A stretch of DNA of 59,909 nucleotides, from contig NZ_WJBU01000025.1 of the NCBI RefSeq assembly GCF_009646335.1, forward strand, positions 1-59,909. The letters run 5' to 3'. The notes under the pieces are model-generated. The model did not search any database and was not told the DNA's origin. It saw only the letters and a list, made by a program, of their open reading frames with translations. The position numbers and the translations under genes are program-made. Source of the DNA: Caenimonas koreensis DSM 17982 (GTDB taxonomy: Bacteria > Pseudomonadota > Gammaproteobacteria > Burkholderiales > Burkholderiaceae_C). Of the stretch, positions 15,564 to 24,552 are shown piece by piece (the stretch's first letter is position 1; each line of letters starts with the position of its first letter).

Positions 15564-17420
15564 ATGAGCAACCTGTGGGACCTCTCCAGCATCCAGCCCG
15601 AGACACGCGTCGTGCTCGAAGGCGACACGATTGCAGCCATGTACTGGAACGCCGTTGCAGCGCGCGGCCCCAACACCTGGATGCGCCAGAAAAAGCTCGG
15701 CATCTGGCGCGCGTGGACATGGGACCAGACGGCCGAGGCCGTGCGCGAGATGGCCGGCGGCCTGATGCATCTGGGCTTCAAGCCCGGCGACACGGCATCG
15801 ATCCTTTCCAACACGATCATTGAATGGGTGCTGGCCGACATCGCGATCCTGTCGTGTGGCGGCGTGTCGAACGGCATCTACCCGACAGACGCTGCATCGC
15901 AGGTGCAATACCTGTGCGAAGACTCGCACACGAGCATCCTGTTTGTGGAAGACGACGAACAGCTCGACAAGGCGCTCGAAGTGCGCGCGCAGTTGCCCGG
16001 CATCACGAAGATCGTCGTGTTCGACATGGAAGGCCTGCGCGACCTGAACGACGACGGCGTGATCAGCCTGGCGCAGCTGCGCGAGCTGGGCCGTGCGTAC
16101 AACGCACAGCAGCCTGGGGAGCTGATGCAACGTGTCAAAGCCGTCAAGCCTGATGACCTGGCGATCCTCGTCTATACATCGGGCACCACCGGCAGACCCA
16201 AGGGCGCGATGCACAAGCACAGCGGGCTTGTTTACACCGTGCGCGGCTACAACACGCTGGTAGCGCAAGACGAGCGCGATGAGCGCATGTGCTTCCTGCC
16301 GCTGTGCCACATCGCCGAGCGCATGGGCGGCGAATACTTCTCGCTCTACACCGCGTCAAAGCTGAACTTCGTTGAAAACCCCGAGACGGTGCCGGAGAAC
16401 GTGCGCGAGATTGCGCCGACGGTGTTCACGGCCGTGCCGCGCGTGTGGGAGAAGTTCTATTCAGCCGTGATGATTGCGCTGAAGGAAGCCGGCCCCGTGC
16501 AGCAAGCCGCGTATGCGTGGAGCATTGGTGTCGGCACCGAAATCGCCGACAAGGTGCTCGCTGGGCAACCCATCGACAGCTTCCTCAAATTCAAGTTCAC
16601 GCTGGCACGCCGCCTCGCGCTCGACAACGTGCGCAAGTTAATAGGCATTCATCGTGCGCGCTTTCTCGTGACGGGCGCCGCGCCCATCGCGCCTGACCTG
16701 GTGAAGTGGTACCTCGCGCTCGGCGTGCCGATGCTGGAGGTGTGGGGCATGACCGAGTCGTGCGGCGCTGCCACCGGCGTGCCTGCCACGCGCATCAAAC
16801 CCGGCTCGATTGGCCCGGCAGCGAACTACAACGAGGTGAAGCTCGACCCGGTCACCAAGGAAATCCTGGTGCGCGGCGGCAATGTTTTTGCGGGCTACCT
16901 CAACCAGCCCGAAAAAACTGCAGAGACGATCGATGCAGACGGCTGGCTGCACACGGGCGATGTGGGCGAAGTTGATGACGAGGGGTTCTTTCGCATCGTC
17001 GATCGCATGAAGGACATCATCATCACTGCTGGCGGCAAGAACGTCACGCCGAGTGAGATCGAGAACGAGTTGAAGTTCTCGCCGTACATCACCGATGCAG
17101 TGGTGATCGGCGACAAGCTGCCGTACCTCACGTTGATCGTGATGATCGACCAGGAGAACGTCGAGAAGTTCGCGCAGGACAACGATGTGCCGTTTTCCAA
17201 CTATGCGAGCCTGACGAAGTCGCCGCAGGTTCAGGAGCTGATCCAGGGCGAGATCGATCGTGTGAACGCCAAGTTTGCGCGCGTCGAGCAGATCAAGAAG
17301 TTCTTCCTGCTCGACACACAGCTGTCCGCAGAAGACGAAGAGCTCACGCCCACGATGAAGCTCAAACGCAAGCTGGTCGAGAAGAAGTACGCGCCGCAGA
17401 TTGAGGCGATGTACCGGTAG
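15564..17420 (+). CDS. AMP-forming acyl-CoA ligase
   Basis: A 618-residue ANL-superfamily enzyme that activates a carboxylic acid with ATP and CoA. The P-loop YTSGTTGRPKGAMHKH, the WGMTESCGAATG segment and the GWLHTGDVGEVDDEGFFRIVDR hinge region are all present, as is the lysine near the C terminus (TMKLKRKLVEKKY). It resembles long-chain fatty acid CoA ligases. It starts four bases after livF, inside the importer operon, so import and activation are probably coupled. The substrate cannot be read from sequence. Confidence 0.9.
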   Translation: MSNLWDLSSIQPETRVVLEGDTIAAMYWNAVAARGPNTWMRQKKLGIWRAWTWDQTAEAVREMAGGLMHLGFKPGDTASILSNTIIEWVLADIAILSCGGVSNGIYPTDAASQVQYLCEDSHTSILFVEDDEQLDKALEVRAQLPGITKIVVFDMEGLRDLNDDGVISLAQLRELGRAYNAQQPGELMQRVKAVKPDDLAILVYTSGTTGRPKGAMHKHSGLVYTVRGYNTLVAQDERDERMCFLPLCHIAERMGGEYFSLYTASKLNFVENPETVPENVREIAPTVFTAVPRVWEKFYSAVMIALKEAGPVQQAAYAWSIGVGTEIADKVLAGQPIDSFLKFKFTLARRLALDNVRKLIGIHRARFLVTGAAPIAPDLVKWYLALGVPMLEVWGMTESCGAATGVPATRIKPGSIGPAANYNEVKLDPVTKEILVRGGNVFAGYLNQPEKTAETIDADGWLHTGDVGEVDDEGFFRIVDRMKDIIITAGGKNVTPSEIENELKFSPYITDAVVIGDKLPYLTLIVMIDQENVEKFAQDNDVPFSNYASLTKSPQVQELIQGEIDRVNAKFARVEQIKKFFLLDTQLSAEDEELTPTMKLKRKLVEKKYAPQIEAMYR

Positions 17421-17503
17421 GCAAGAGGCGGGATAACACCCTTGACACCCCCCACCAGCCCGCAAGAATCATCCGCACGCAGACCCCTACACAAGGAGCC
17501 AAC

Positions 17504-18676
17504 ATGAAAACCAGACACACCGTCGCACTCGCAGCACTTGCGCTGGCGTCCACACTAGCCGCAGCACAACAGCAGGGCGTGAGCAAGACAGAAATCCTCG
17601 TCGGCACGATCCAGGACTTGTCGGGCCCGCTCGCAGGCTACGGCAAGCAGGCGCGCAATGGCATGCAGCTTCGCATCGACGAGCTGAACGAGCAGCAAGG
17701 CAACATCAACGGCCGCAAGATCCGCCTCATCGCAGAAGACGACGGCTACGACCCGAAGAAGGCTGTGCTCGCAGCGCAGAAACTGGTCAACCAGGACAAG
17801 GTGTTCATCATCGCCGGCCACCTGGGCACGGCGCAGAACATGGCCGCCATGCCGGTGCAGTTTGAAAAGAACATCGTCAACCTGTTCCCGATCACGGCAG
17901 CGCGCGAAATGTACGAGCCGCTCAACCGCCTGAAGTATTCGTTCGCGGCCACGTACTACGACCAGATCCGCATCGCGCTGCCCAAGCTCGTGAAGGAAAA
18001 GAACGCCAAGAAGATCTGCACGATCTACCAGGACGATGACTTCGGCCTCGAAGTGCTGCGCGGCGCAGAAGCCGGCGCGAAGTCCATGAACATGGAGCTG
18101 GCCGAAAAAACCAGCTACAAGCGCGGCGCCACCGACTTCTCGTCGCAAGTCGCGAAGATGAAAGCCTCGGGCTGCGACATGGTCGTGCTGGGCACCATCA
18201 TCCGCGAGACGATCGGCACCGTGGCTGAGTCGCGCAAGACCGGCTTCAACCCGACGTTCCTCGGCTCCAGCGCTGTGTACACCGACCTGATCCACAAGCT
18301 CGGCGGCAAGCCCATGGATGGCATCTACGCCACGATGACCGTGCAGAACCCCTACCTTGATGAAGCCTCGCAGCCGATCCGCTTCTGGGCCAACAAGTAC
18401 AAGACCAAGTACAACGAAGACCCGACCGTGTTCTCCGTGTATGGCTACTCGATCATGGACCAGTTCATCCAGGCCGCGAAGAAGGCTGGCCCCAACCTCA
18501 CGACCGACACCTTCATCAAGGCGATGGACACGATGACGTTCGAGCCCGACATGTTCGGCAGCCCCAAGAGCAGCTACACCGCCACCAAGCGCCTGGGCAA
18601 CGATTTGTCGCGCTTGTCGCAGATCACCGATGGCAAGTGGAAGGTCGTGTCCGACTACGTCAAGCCCACGCCGTGA
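17504..18676 (+). CDS. Periplasmic substrate-binding protein of the Liv-type importer
   Basis: A 390-residue type 1 periplasmic binding protein (Peripla_BP_6). A signal peptide (MKTRHTVALA... to ALA/AAQQ, about 22 residues) is followed by GVSKTEILVGTIQDLSGPLAGYGKQ, the usual start of the family. AAGGAG lies seven bases before the ATG. The larger gap before it (83 bases) with a strong ribosome-binding site fits the high demand for the binding protein. A terminator follows. Confidence 0.92.
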   Translation: MKTRHTVALAALALASTLAAAQQQGVSKTEILVGTIQDLSGPLAGYGKQARNGMQLRIDELNEQQGNINGRKIRLIAEDDGYDPKKAVLAAQKLVNQDKVFIIAGHLGTAQNMAAMPVQFEKNIVNLFPITAAREMYEPLNRLKYSFAATYYDQIRIALPKLVKEKNAKKICTIYQDDDFGLEVLRGAEAGAKSMNMELAEKTSYKRGATDFSSQVAKMKASGCDMVVLGTIIRETIGTVAESRKTGFNPTFLGSSAVYTDLIHKLGGKPMDGIYATMTVQNPYLDEASQPIRFWANKYKTKYNEDPTVFSVYGYSIMDQFIQAAKKAGPNLTTDTFIKAMDTMTFEPDMFGSPKSSYTATKRLGNDLSRLSQITDGKWKVVSDYVKPTP

Positions 18677-18695
18677 CCTGAATTCACTGCATGCA

Positions 18696-18728
18696 AAAAG
18701 GCCGGCCATGACGCCGGCCCTTTTTTTT
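18696..18728 (+). terminator. Rho-independent terminator of the liv operon
   Basis: The stem GGCCGGC / GCCGGCC encloses a six-base loop and is followed by CC and eight T. Confidence 0.92.
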
Positions 18729-18768
18729 GCTGCACTGTGAACGCGTGCCATGGGGTAACCTCGCCCAC

Positions 18769-19872
18769 GTGAGCAACCCCAACTCCACATTCGAAGACAA
18801 GGCGTTCCTGTGGCTGGTCATGGCCGTCACGGTGCTGTTCGCCGTGATCCTGTACCCGCTCTCGGGGGCGGTGTCCTGGGCCGTGTTCCTGGCCATTGTG
18901 TTTTCGTCGCTGCAAGAGCGCTCGGTGGCCGTTTGCCGCGGGCGCCGTGGGTGGGCGGCGCTGAGCACGCTGCTCATCATTGTGGTGAGCGTGATGCTGC
19001 CCATGGCATTGCTCACCGTATCCATCAGCCATGAAGCGAGCGCCGCCTACGACCGCTTCAAGACAGGCGAGTTGTCGCTGGCGCAGTATTTCCAGCAAGC
19101 CATTGATGCGCTGCCCGTGTGGATGCGCGCGTTGCTCGACCGCTTCCACCTTGAAGACCTGGCAGCTTTGCAGAAAAAACTGGTGGACACACTGGGCAAG
19201 AGTGGCGACGCGCTCACGGCCGGCGCCTTCTCCATCGGGCAGAACACACTCGACTTCTTCGTCAATTTTTTCGTGATGCTGTACGTGCTGTACTTCCTGC
19301 TGCGCGATGGGCGCGAACTGGCAGCGAGTGCGGCGCGCAGGCTGCCCCTGCGCGAAGAACACACAACGCGCCTGTTCAAGCAGTTCTCCACTGTCGTGCG
19401 CGCCACCGTCAAAGGCAATGTCGTCGTTGCGCTGGTGCAAGGCGCGCTCGGCGGCGTTGCATTCTGGGTGCTGGGCCTCACAGGCCCGCTGCTGTGGGGC
19501 GCGCTGATGGCACTGCTGTCGTTGCTGCCCGCAGTGGGCGCTGCGCTGGTGTGGGGCCCGGCTGCGCTGTTCATGCTTGCCAACGGAATGATCTGGCAGG
19601 CCATCGCACTGGTCGCCTGGGGCGTGCTCGTGATAGGCCTGGTGGACAACGTGTTGCGGCCCGTACTTGTCGGCAAGGAAACGCGCATGCCCGACTACCT
19701 GGTGCTGATTGCCACCCTCGGCGGCATTGCAGTGTTTGGCCTCAACGGCTTCGTGATCGGGCCGGTGATCGCCGCGATGTTCATCTCGGCATGGGACATC
19801 TTTTCAGAAACGCGCACAGCCAGCCGGTTACCTGAAACCGCTGCGCCTTCACGAGACGATGTAAGCCCCTGA
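18769..19872 (+). CDS. AI-2E family transporter (PerM/UPF0118)
   Basis: A 367-residue membrane protein with about eight helices. Features include the early paired helices (LFAVILYPLSGAVSWAVFLAIVF), a soluble middle section, FFVNFFVMLYVLYFLLRDGREL, and the C-terminal block VDNVLRPVLVGKETRMPDYLVLIATLGGIAVFGLNGFVIGP typical of the family. The GTG at 18769 is preferred, because an upstream in-frame TTG lies in the terminator T run. The 3' end overlaps the end of the convergent thioesterase gene by 24 bp. Confidence 0.9.
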   Translation: MSNPNSTFEDKAFLWLVMAVTVLFAVILYPLSGAVSWAVFLAIVFSSLQERSVAVCRGRRGWAALSTLLIIVVSVMLPMALLTVSISHEASAAYDRFKTGELSLAQYFQQAIDALPVWMRALLDRFHLEDLAALQKKLVDTLGKSGDALTAGAFSIGQNTLDFFVNFFVMLYVLYFLLRDGRELAASAARRLPLREEHTTRLFKQFSTVVRATVKGNVVVALVQGALGGVAFWVLGLTGPLLWGALMALLSLLPAVGAALVWGPAALFMLANGMIWQAIALVAWGVLVIGLVDNVLRPVLVGKETRMPDYLVLIATLGGIAVFGLNGFVIGPVIAAMFISAWDIFSETRTASRLPETAAPSRDDVSP

Positions 19873-20328
19873 GCCGGCAGACATCAGCTTGCCGTCTGCC
19901 CCATAAAACTCCATGCGCGTCGATGCCACGCGCGAGCCCAGCCGCATCACCGAAGCCTTCATCTCGAAATACTCGCCTATAGCAGGCCGCAGGTAGTCGA
20001 TGCGCAAGTCGATCGTGCCGAGCTTGCCAAAGCGCTGCAGGCGCTGCGACGGCGGCTCATCCATGTGCCGCGCGCCAATGGCGGCCATCACCGCCAGGCC
20101 ACCCAGCGCGTCAAGCGTCGCGCTGATCACGCCGCCGTGCAGGCGGTTGTGTGTGTAGTGGCCGACGAGCTCGTTCTTCATCTCGATGCGGCCCGCCACC
20201 TCCTCGGGCCGCAGGCTCGTGATCTTCAGGCCCAGCACGCGGTTGAAGACGATCTTGTTCTCGAAGATGTCGCGCAGCCCATCGACGAATGGCGACTCGA
20301 ACTCAACAGCATCGCTTTTGTTTTTCAT
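19849..20328 (-). CDS. PaaI-type hotdog thioesterase
   Basis: A 159-residue single-hotdog protein with HNRLHGGVISATLDALGGLAVMAAIG, the PaaI/YiiD-type active-site segment (HGG). It probably releases CoA from acyl-CoA intermediates of the operon. The ATG at 20328 overlaps the upstream acyl-CoA dehydrogenase stop by four bases, which decides the start. Last gene of the seven-gene operon. Confidence 0.88.
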   Translation of the reverse strand: MKNKSDAVEFESPFVDGLRDIFENKIVFNRVLGLKITSLRPEEVAGRIEMKNELVGHYTHNRLHGGVISATLDALGGLAVMAAIGARHMDEPPSQRLQRFGKLGTIDLRIDYLRPAIGEYFEMKASVMRLGSRVASTRMEFYGADGKLMSAGSGAYIVS

Positions 20329-21485
20329 AGTCCCAATTGTCGTGCGGCCAGGTCCTTCATGATCTCTTCGGCGCCGCCGCCGATCATCATCACCTTCACT
20401 TCGCGATAGATACGCTCGCTCTTTGTGCCGCGCATGAAGCCCATGCCGCCCAGCGTTTGCACGGCAGCATCCGCGCAGAACTGCATGGTTTGCGTGGAAT
20501 GGTTCTTCAGCATGCAGACCTGCGCCACGCAATCGGGGTCAGATTCCAATTTCCCCGCGTCGGCAAGCCGCGCAACCGCGTCGAGCCATGCAGCAGTCGA
20601 TGCAATTCGCATCTGCATGTCAACCAGCTTGTGCCACACCACCTGCTTTTCGACCAGCGCGCTGCCGAATGTCTTGCGCTGACGCGACCAGTCAAGTGCT
20701 TCGTCAAAGCAGGCCTGCGCAAAGCCCAGCGCCATCGCTGACATGCCCAGGCGCTCGCCGTTGAAGTTGCTCATGATCATGCGAAAGCCCGCGCCTTCTT
20801 CACCGACGAGGTAGCGGGCCGGAACGCGGACGTTGTCCATGCGCAGGTGGCCCGTGTCGGAACACCACCAGCCCATCTTCTCGAGCCTGGTGCGTGTCAG
20901 GCCAATGGCATCGCCCGGCACAACGATCATCGATATGCCGCTCGCGCCCTTCAAACCTGCATCACCCGTGCGAACCGCCATCGTGATCCAGTCGGCGCGC
21001 ATGCCCGAGGTGATGAATGTCTTTTCGCCGTTGATGATGTAGTCGCCACCGTCGCGCCGGGCCGTGGTGCGCAGTGCCGCCACGTCAGAGCCGCCGCCGG
21101 GTTCGGTGATGGCCAGTGCGGCGATCTTCTCGCCACGAATCACATCGGGTGCAATCTCCATCTGCAATTCGCGCGTGCCGTGGCGCACGACAGGCGGCAA
21201 GCCGATGTTGATCGAGAACAGGCTTGCCATCAGGCCGCCGCTGCCGCCATAGCGCGCCATCGTTGTGGACATGGCGTTGCGTAGCGCGAAGGATGCGGGC
21301 GTTCCGCCGAGCTCTTCCGGATAACCCAGGCCTAGCAAGCCGATGGCCGCCGCTTCCCGGTAAACACTGCGCGGAAACTCGCCCGCCTCGTCCCACTTCG
21401 AGATGTCGGGCGCGATGCGTTCGAGCGTGAATCGCTTCACCAGGTCGGCGATGCTGGCGACGTCTTCTTCGATCGCGTGCATCAT
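20325..21485 (-). CDS. Acyl-CoA dehydrogenase (second in operon)
   Basis: A 386-residue FAD-dependent acyl-CoA dehydrogenase. ALAITEPGGGSDVAAL is the N-terminal flavin-binding motif and the C terminus has LGGMGFMRGTKSERIYREVKVMMIGGGAEEIM. It introduces the alpha-beta double bond of an acyl-CoA. The first ATG at 21485 gives a four-base overlap with the carboxylase gene upstream. It differs clearly from the other dehydrogenase of the operon, suggesting different substrates or steps. Confidence 0.92.
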   Translation of the reverse strand: MMHAIEEDVASIADLVKRFTLERIAPDISKWDEAGEFPRSVYREAAAIGLLGLGYPEELGGTPASFALRNAMSTTMARYGGSGGLMASLFSINIGLPPVVRHGTRELQMEIAPDVIRGEKIAALAITEPGGGSDVAALRTTARRDGGDYIINGEKTFITSGMRADWITMAVRTGDAGLKGASGISMIVVPGDAIGLTRTRLEKMGWWCSDTGHLRMDNVRVPARYLVGEEGAGFRMIMSNFNGERLGMSAMALGFAQACFDEALDWSRQRKTFGSALVEKQVVWHKLVDMQMRIASTAAWLDAVARLADAGKLESDPDCVAQVCMLKNHSTQTMQFCADAAVQTLGGMGFMRGTKSERIYREVKVMMIGGGAEEIMKDLAARQLGL

Positions 21486-23341
21486 GCGGCGGCCTCGAAC
21501 GTGACAAGCACTTGTGCAGTAGCGGCCTGCTGGCCGACTTCGACGGCAACGCTTTTGACGATGCCGTCACGCGACGCGGCCAGCGCATGCTCGAGCTTCA
21601 TCGACTCGAGCACGAGCAGCGTGTCGCCACGCGCGACTTGTTGGCCCACCGCCGCCTTGATCGCGATCACCTTGCCGTTGAACGGCGCGCGAAGCTCATT
21701 GCCTGCCGACGCTGCACCTGCGCCGCCGGGCGGGTCGAACGACGCGTCTTCCACAACGAGATCGATGCCTGCCGCCTGCACATGCCACGCGCCCGTCGGC
21801 AAGCGAACACTGCTCGCGCGAATCGGGTCCACGCTGGCCGCCTCCACGCGCGCTGCAATGGTGGTGCCGCGATGGCGCAGCACCACAGGCCGCGGGAAAG
21901 GGCACGCCAGCTGCACGTCGCGCGCAGGCGCGCCATACAACGCAGCGAGCCCTGCCGGCAACGCCAGCTGCCGCTCGCGCGCTTCCAGACCGCCGCGAAT
22001 CTCCGCTGCGTGGCCCGCAAGAAATGCAATGGTGGCGTCACCCGCCGCAAACTGCGGATGGCGCAGGCACGCAGCAAGAAACTGCCGGTTGGTCGCCAGG
22101 CCCAACACCTCGATGCGGTCCAGTGCGCCAGCGAGTTGCGCCACCGCTTCTGCACGAGTGGCCGCGTGGGCAATCACTTTGCCGAGCATCGAGTCGTAAT
22201 AAGGGCTGACGTACGCACCCGGTTCAATCGCGTGATCAAAGCGCAGGCCCGAACCATCCACAAAGTGCGCCACCACACCCGAGTGCGGCACAAATGATTC
22301 ATCCTCCGCGCACAAGCGCACCTCGATCGAGTGGCCGCTGAACTTCACCTCGTCCTGCATCAGCGGCAGTGCCTCGCCCTGCGCCACGCGCAACTGCCAC
22401 TCGACCAGGTCAAGGCCCGTGACCATCTCCGTCACCGGATGCTCCACCTGCAGTCGCGTGTTCATCTCCATCAGGAAGAACTCACCGTCCTGCAACAGGA
22501 ACTCCACCGTGCCTGCGCCCACATAGCCCGCCGCCTTCGCGAGATTGACGGCGCACTGGCCCATGCGCTCGCGCAAGGCTGCATCAACCGCGGGGCTGGG
22601 CGTCTCTTCAATAAGCTTCTGGTGGCGCCGCTGCACAGAGCAATCACGCTCACCTAAATGAATGCAGTTGCCCTGCGAGTCGGCAAAGACCTGCACCTCA
22701 ACATGGCGCGGATTCAACAGCGCGCGCTCCAGCAGCAACTCGCCCGAGCCGAATGCTGACTGCGCTTCAGTGCGCGCACTCGACACAGCATCTTGCAGCT
22801 GCGCGGCATGCATCACGAGCCGCATGCCGCGGCCACCACCGCCCGCAGCCGCTTTGACCATCACGGGATAGCCAATGCGTTGCGCCTCCAAAGCAAACCG
22901 CGCGTCCGACTGGTCTTCGCCCCAATAGCCGGGCAGGCACGGCACACCTTGCAGCTGCGCAATCTGTTTGACTGACGACTTGCTGCCCAACGCGCGAATC
23001 GCAGAAGGCGGCGGCCCGACCCACGTCAGGCCCGCATCAATCACCGCCTGCGCAAAATCCGCGTTCTCGCTGAGAAAGCCGTAGCCAGGGTGGATCGCAT
23101 CTGCGCCGGTCTGCTTTGCCGCGTCCAGCAACTTGTCGACACGCAAGTACGAATCCGCAGACGTCAGCCCGCCGATGCCCAAAGCCACCGTGGCCTCGCG
23201 CACATGCATCGCATTTCGATCTGCGTCGGAGAACACAGCTGCGGTCTGCACACCCATGCGATGCGCCGTGCGAAGAATTCGCCGCGCGATCTCGCCGCGA
23301 TTGGCAACGAGCAGCCTGCCGATGCGCAAAGGCTGCGTCAT
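21482..23341 (-). CDS. Biotin carboxylase/BCCP subunit of an acyl-CoA carboxylase
   Basis: A 619-residue alpha subunit. The biotin carboxylase part has VANRGEIARRILRTAHRMG at the N terminus, the ATP-grasp loop AAAGGGGRGMRLV and the MEMNTRLQVEHPVTE segment. A BCCP domain at the C terminus has the biotinylation motif ESMKLE (Lys about residue 582). It carboxylates biotin and works with the carboxyltransferase at 24553-26163. Methylcrotonyl-CoA or geranyl-CoA carboxylase are the closest roles; the sequence alone does not separate them. Four-base overlaps exist on both sides. Confidence 0.92.
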   Translation of the reverse strand: MTQPLRIGRLLVANRGEIARRILRTAHRMGVQTAAVFSDADRNAMHVREATVALGIGGLTSADSYLRVDKLLDAAKQTGADAIHPGYGFLSENADFAQAVIDAGLTWVGPPPSAIRALGSKSSVKQIAQLQGVPCLPGYWGEDQSDARFALEAQRIGYPVMVKAAAGGGGRGMRLVMHAAQLQDAVSSARTEAQSAFGSGELLLERALLNPRHVEVQVFADSQGNCIHLGERDCSVQRRHQKLIEETPSPAVDAALRERMGQCAVNLAKAAGYVGAGTVEFLLQDGEFFLMEMNTRLQVEHPVTEMVTGLDLVEWQLRVAQGEALPLMQDEVKFSGHSIEVRLCAEDESFVPHSGVVAHFVDGSGLRFDHAIEPGAYVSPYYDSMLGKVIAHAATRAEAVAQLAGALDRIEVLGLATNRQFLAACLRHPQFAAGDATIAFLAGHAAEIRGGLEARERQLALPAGLAALYGAPARDVQLACPFPRPVVLRHRGTTIAARVEAASVDPIRASSVRLPTGAWHVQAAGIDLVVEDASFDPPGGAGAASAGNELRAPFNGKVIAIKAAVGQQVARGDTLLVLESMKLEHALAASRDGIVKSVAVEVGQQAATAQVLVTFEAAA

Positions 23342-24519
23342 TGCGGCATCGGCCTTTTCGCGATGCCCATCAGGCGCGACAGGATCTGCAGCATCACTTC
23401 ATCCGCGCCGCCGCCGATGGAGCCCAGGCGCCCGTCGCGATACATGCGCGAGACCTTGTTCTCCCACGTGAAGCCCATGCCGCCCCAGAACTGCAGGCAG
23501 GTGTCCGGCACGATCCTGTTCAGTCGGCCAGCCTTCAGCTTTGCCATCGACGCCAGCTCCAGCACATCCTGCCCCTGCACATACAGGTCAACAGCGCGAT
23601 AGGTCAGCGCGCGCAGGCACTCCACCTCTGTCTTCAACTCGGCCAGCTTGAACTGAACCCATTGCTGGTCGGCGAGTGACGAGCCGAACAGCTTGCGCTC
23701 CTGTGCCCAGTCAATCGTCCACTGGATGCAGTTGGTGAGCGACTGCAGGCAGCTCGACGCAGCCCACAGCCGCTCTTCCTGGAACTGCTGCATCTGGTAG
23801 ATGAAGCCCTGGCCTTCATTGCCGATGCGATAGCGCTGCGGCACACGCACTTCATCGAAATAGATCAGGCCCGTGTCCGACGAGTTCATGCCGATCTTGC
23901 GGATCTTCTGCGCCACCTCGATGCCTTTGGTGAGCTTGCCGTTCGGCCCGTCGCGCATCGGCACGATCACGAGCGACTTGTTCTTGTGCGCCGGGCCATC
24001 GCCTGTGTTCACCAGCATGCACATCCAGTCCGCCTGCAGGCTGTTGGTGATCCACATCTTCTGGCCAGTGATCACGTAGTCGTCGCCGTCTTTCACGGCG
24101 CGGCTCTTGATGCTCGCCACATCGCTGCCGGCAGCCGGCTCGCTCACGCCGATACACGCCACCATCTCGCCGGCAATCGCGGGCGCGAGGAACTGCCGCT
24201 TGAGCTCGTCGCTGCCAAAGCGTGCGAGTGCGGGCGTTGCCATGTCGGTCTGCACGCCAATGGCCATCGGCACGCCGCCGCAGTCGATGTGGCCAAGCGC
24301 TTCGGCCATGGCAGCGGAATACGAATAGTCCAGCCCTGCGCCGCCGTATTCCTCCGGCTTGGTCAGGCCGAGCAGCCCCAGTTCACCCAGGCGCTTGAAC
24401 ACCTGGTGCGCAGGGAACGTCTGCGCCTCCTCCCATTCATCGACATGCGGATTGATCTCGTCGTCAATGAAACGCTTGAGGGTTTTCTGGATCTCGTGGT
24501 GTTCGTGGGTGAGGTTCAT
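23338..24519 (-). CDS. Acyl-CoA dehydrogenase (first in operon)
   Basis: A 393-residue acyl-CoA dehydrogenase with ACIGVSEPAAGSDVASIKSRA at the flavin-binding loop and the C-terminal segment QFWGGMGFTWENKVSRMYRDGRLGSIGGGADEVM. It has AtuD-like character (citronellyl-CoA dehydrogenase in Pseudomonas), which is an inference from the operon. The gap to the carboxyltransferase gene upstream is 33 bases; it overlaps the next gene by four. Confidence 0.92.
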   Translation of the reverse strand: MNLTHEHHEIQKTLKRFIDDEINPHVDEWEEAQTFPAHQVFKRLGELGLLGLTKPEEYGGAGLDYSYSAAMAEALGHIDCGGVPMAIGVQTDMATPALARFGSDELKRQFLAPAIAGEMVACIGVSEPAAGSDVASIKSRAVKDGDDYVITGQKMWITNSLQADWMCMLVNTGDGPAHKNKSLVIVPMRDGPNGKLTKGIEVAQKIRKIGMNSSDTGLIYFDEVRVPQRYRIGNEGQGFIYQMQQFQEERLWAASSCLQSLTNCIQWTIDWAQERKLFGSSLADQQWVQFKLAELKTEVECLRALTYRAVDLYVQGQDVLELASMAKLKAGRLNRIVPDTCLQFWGGMGFTWENKVSRMYRDGRLGSIGGGADEVMLQILSRLMGIAKRPMPQ

Positions 24520-24552
24520 GTTCTCTCTTGTGCGTGTATGTCTTGTATTGGC

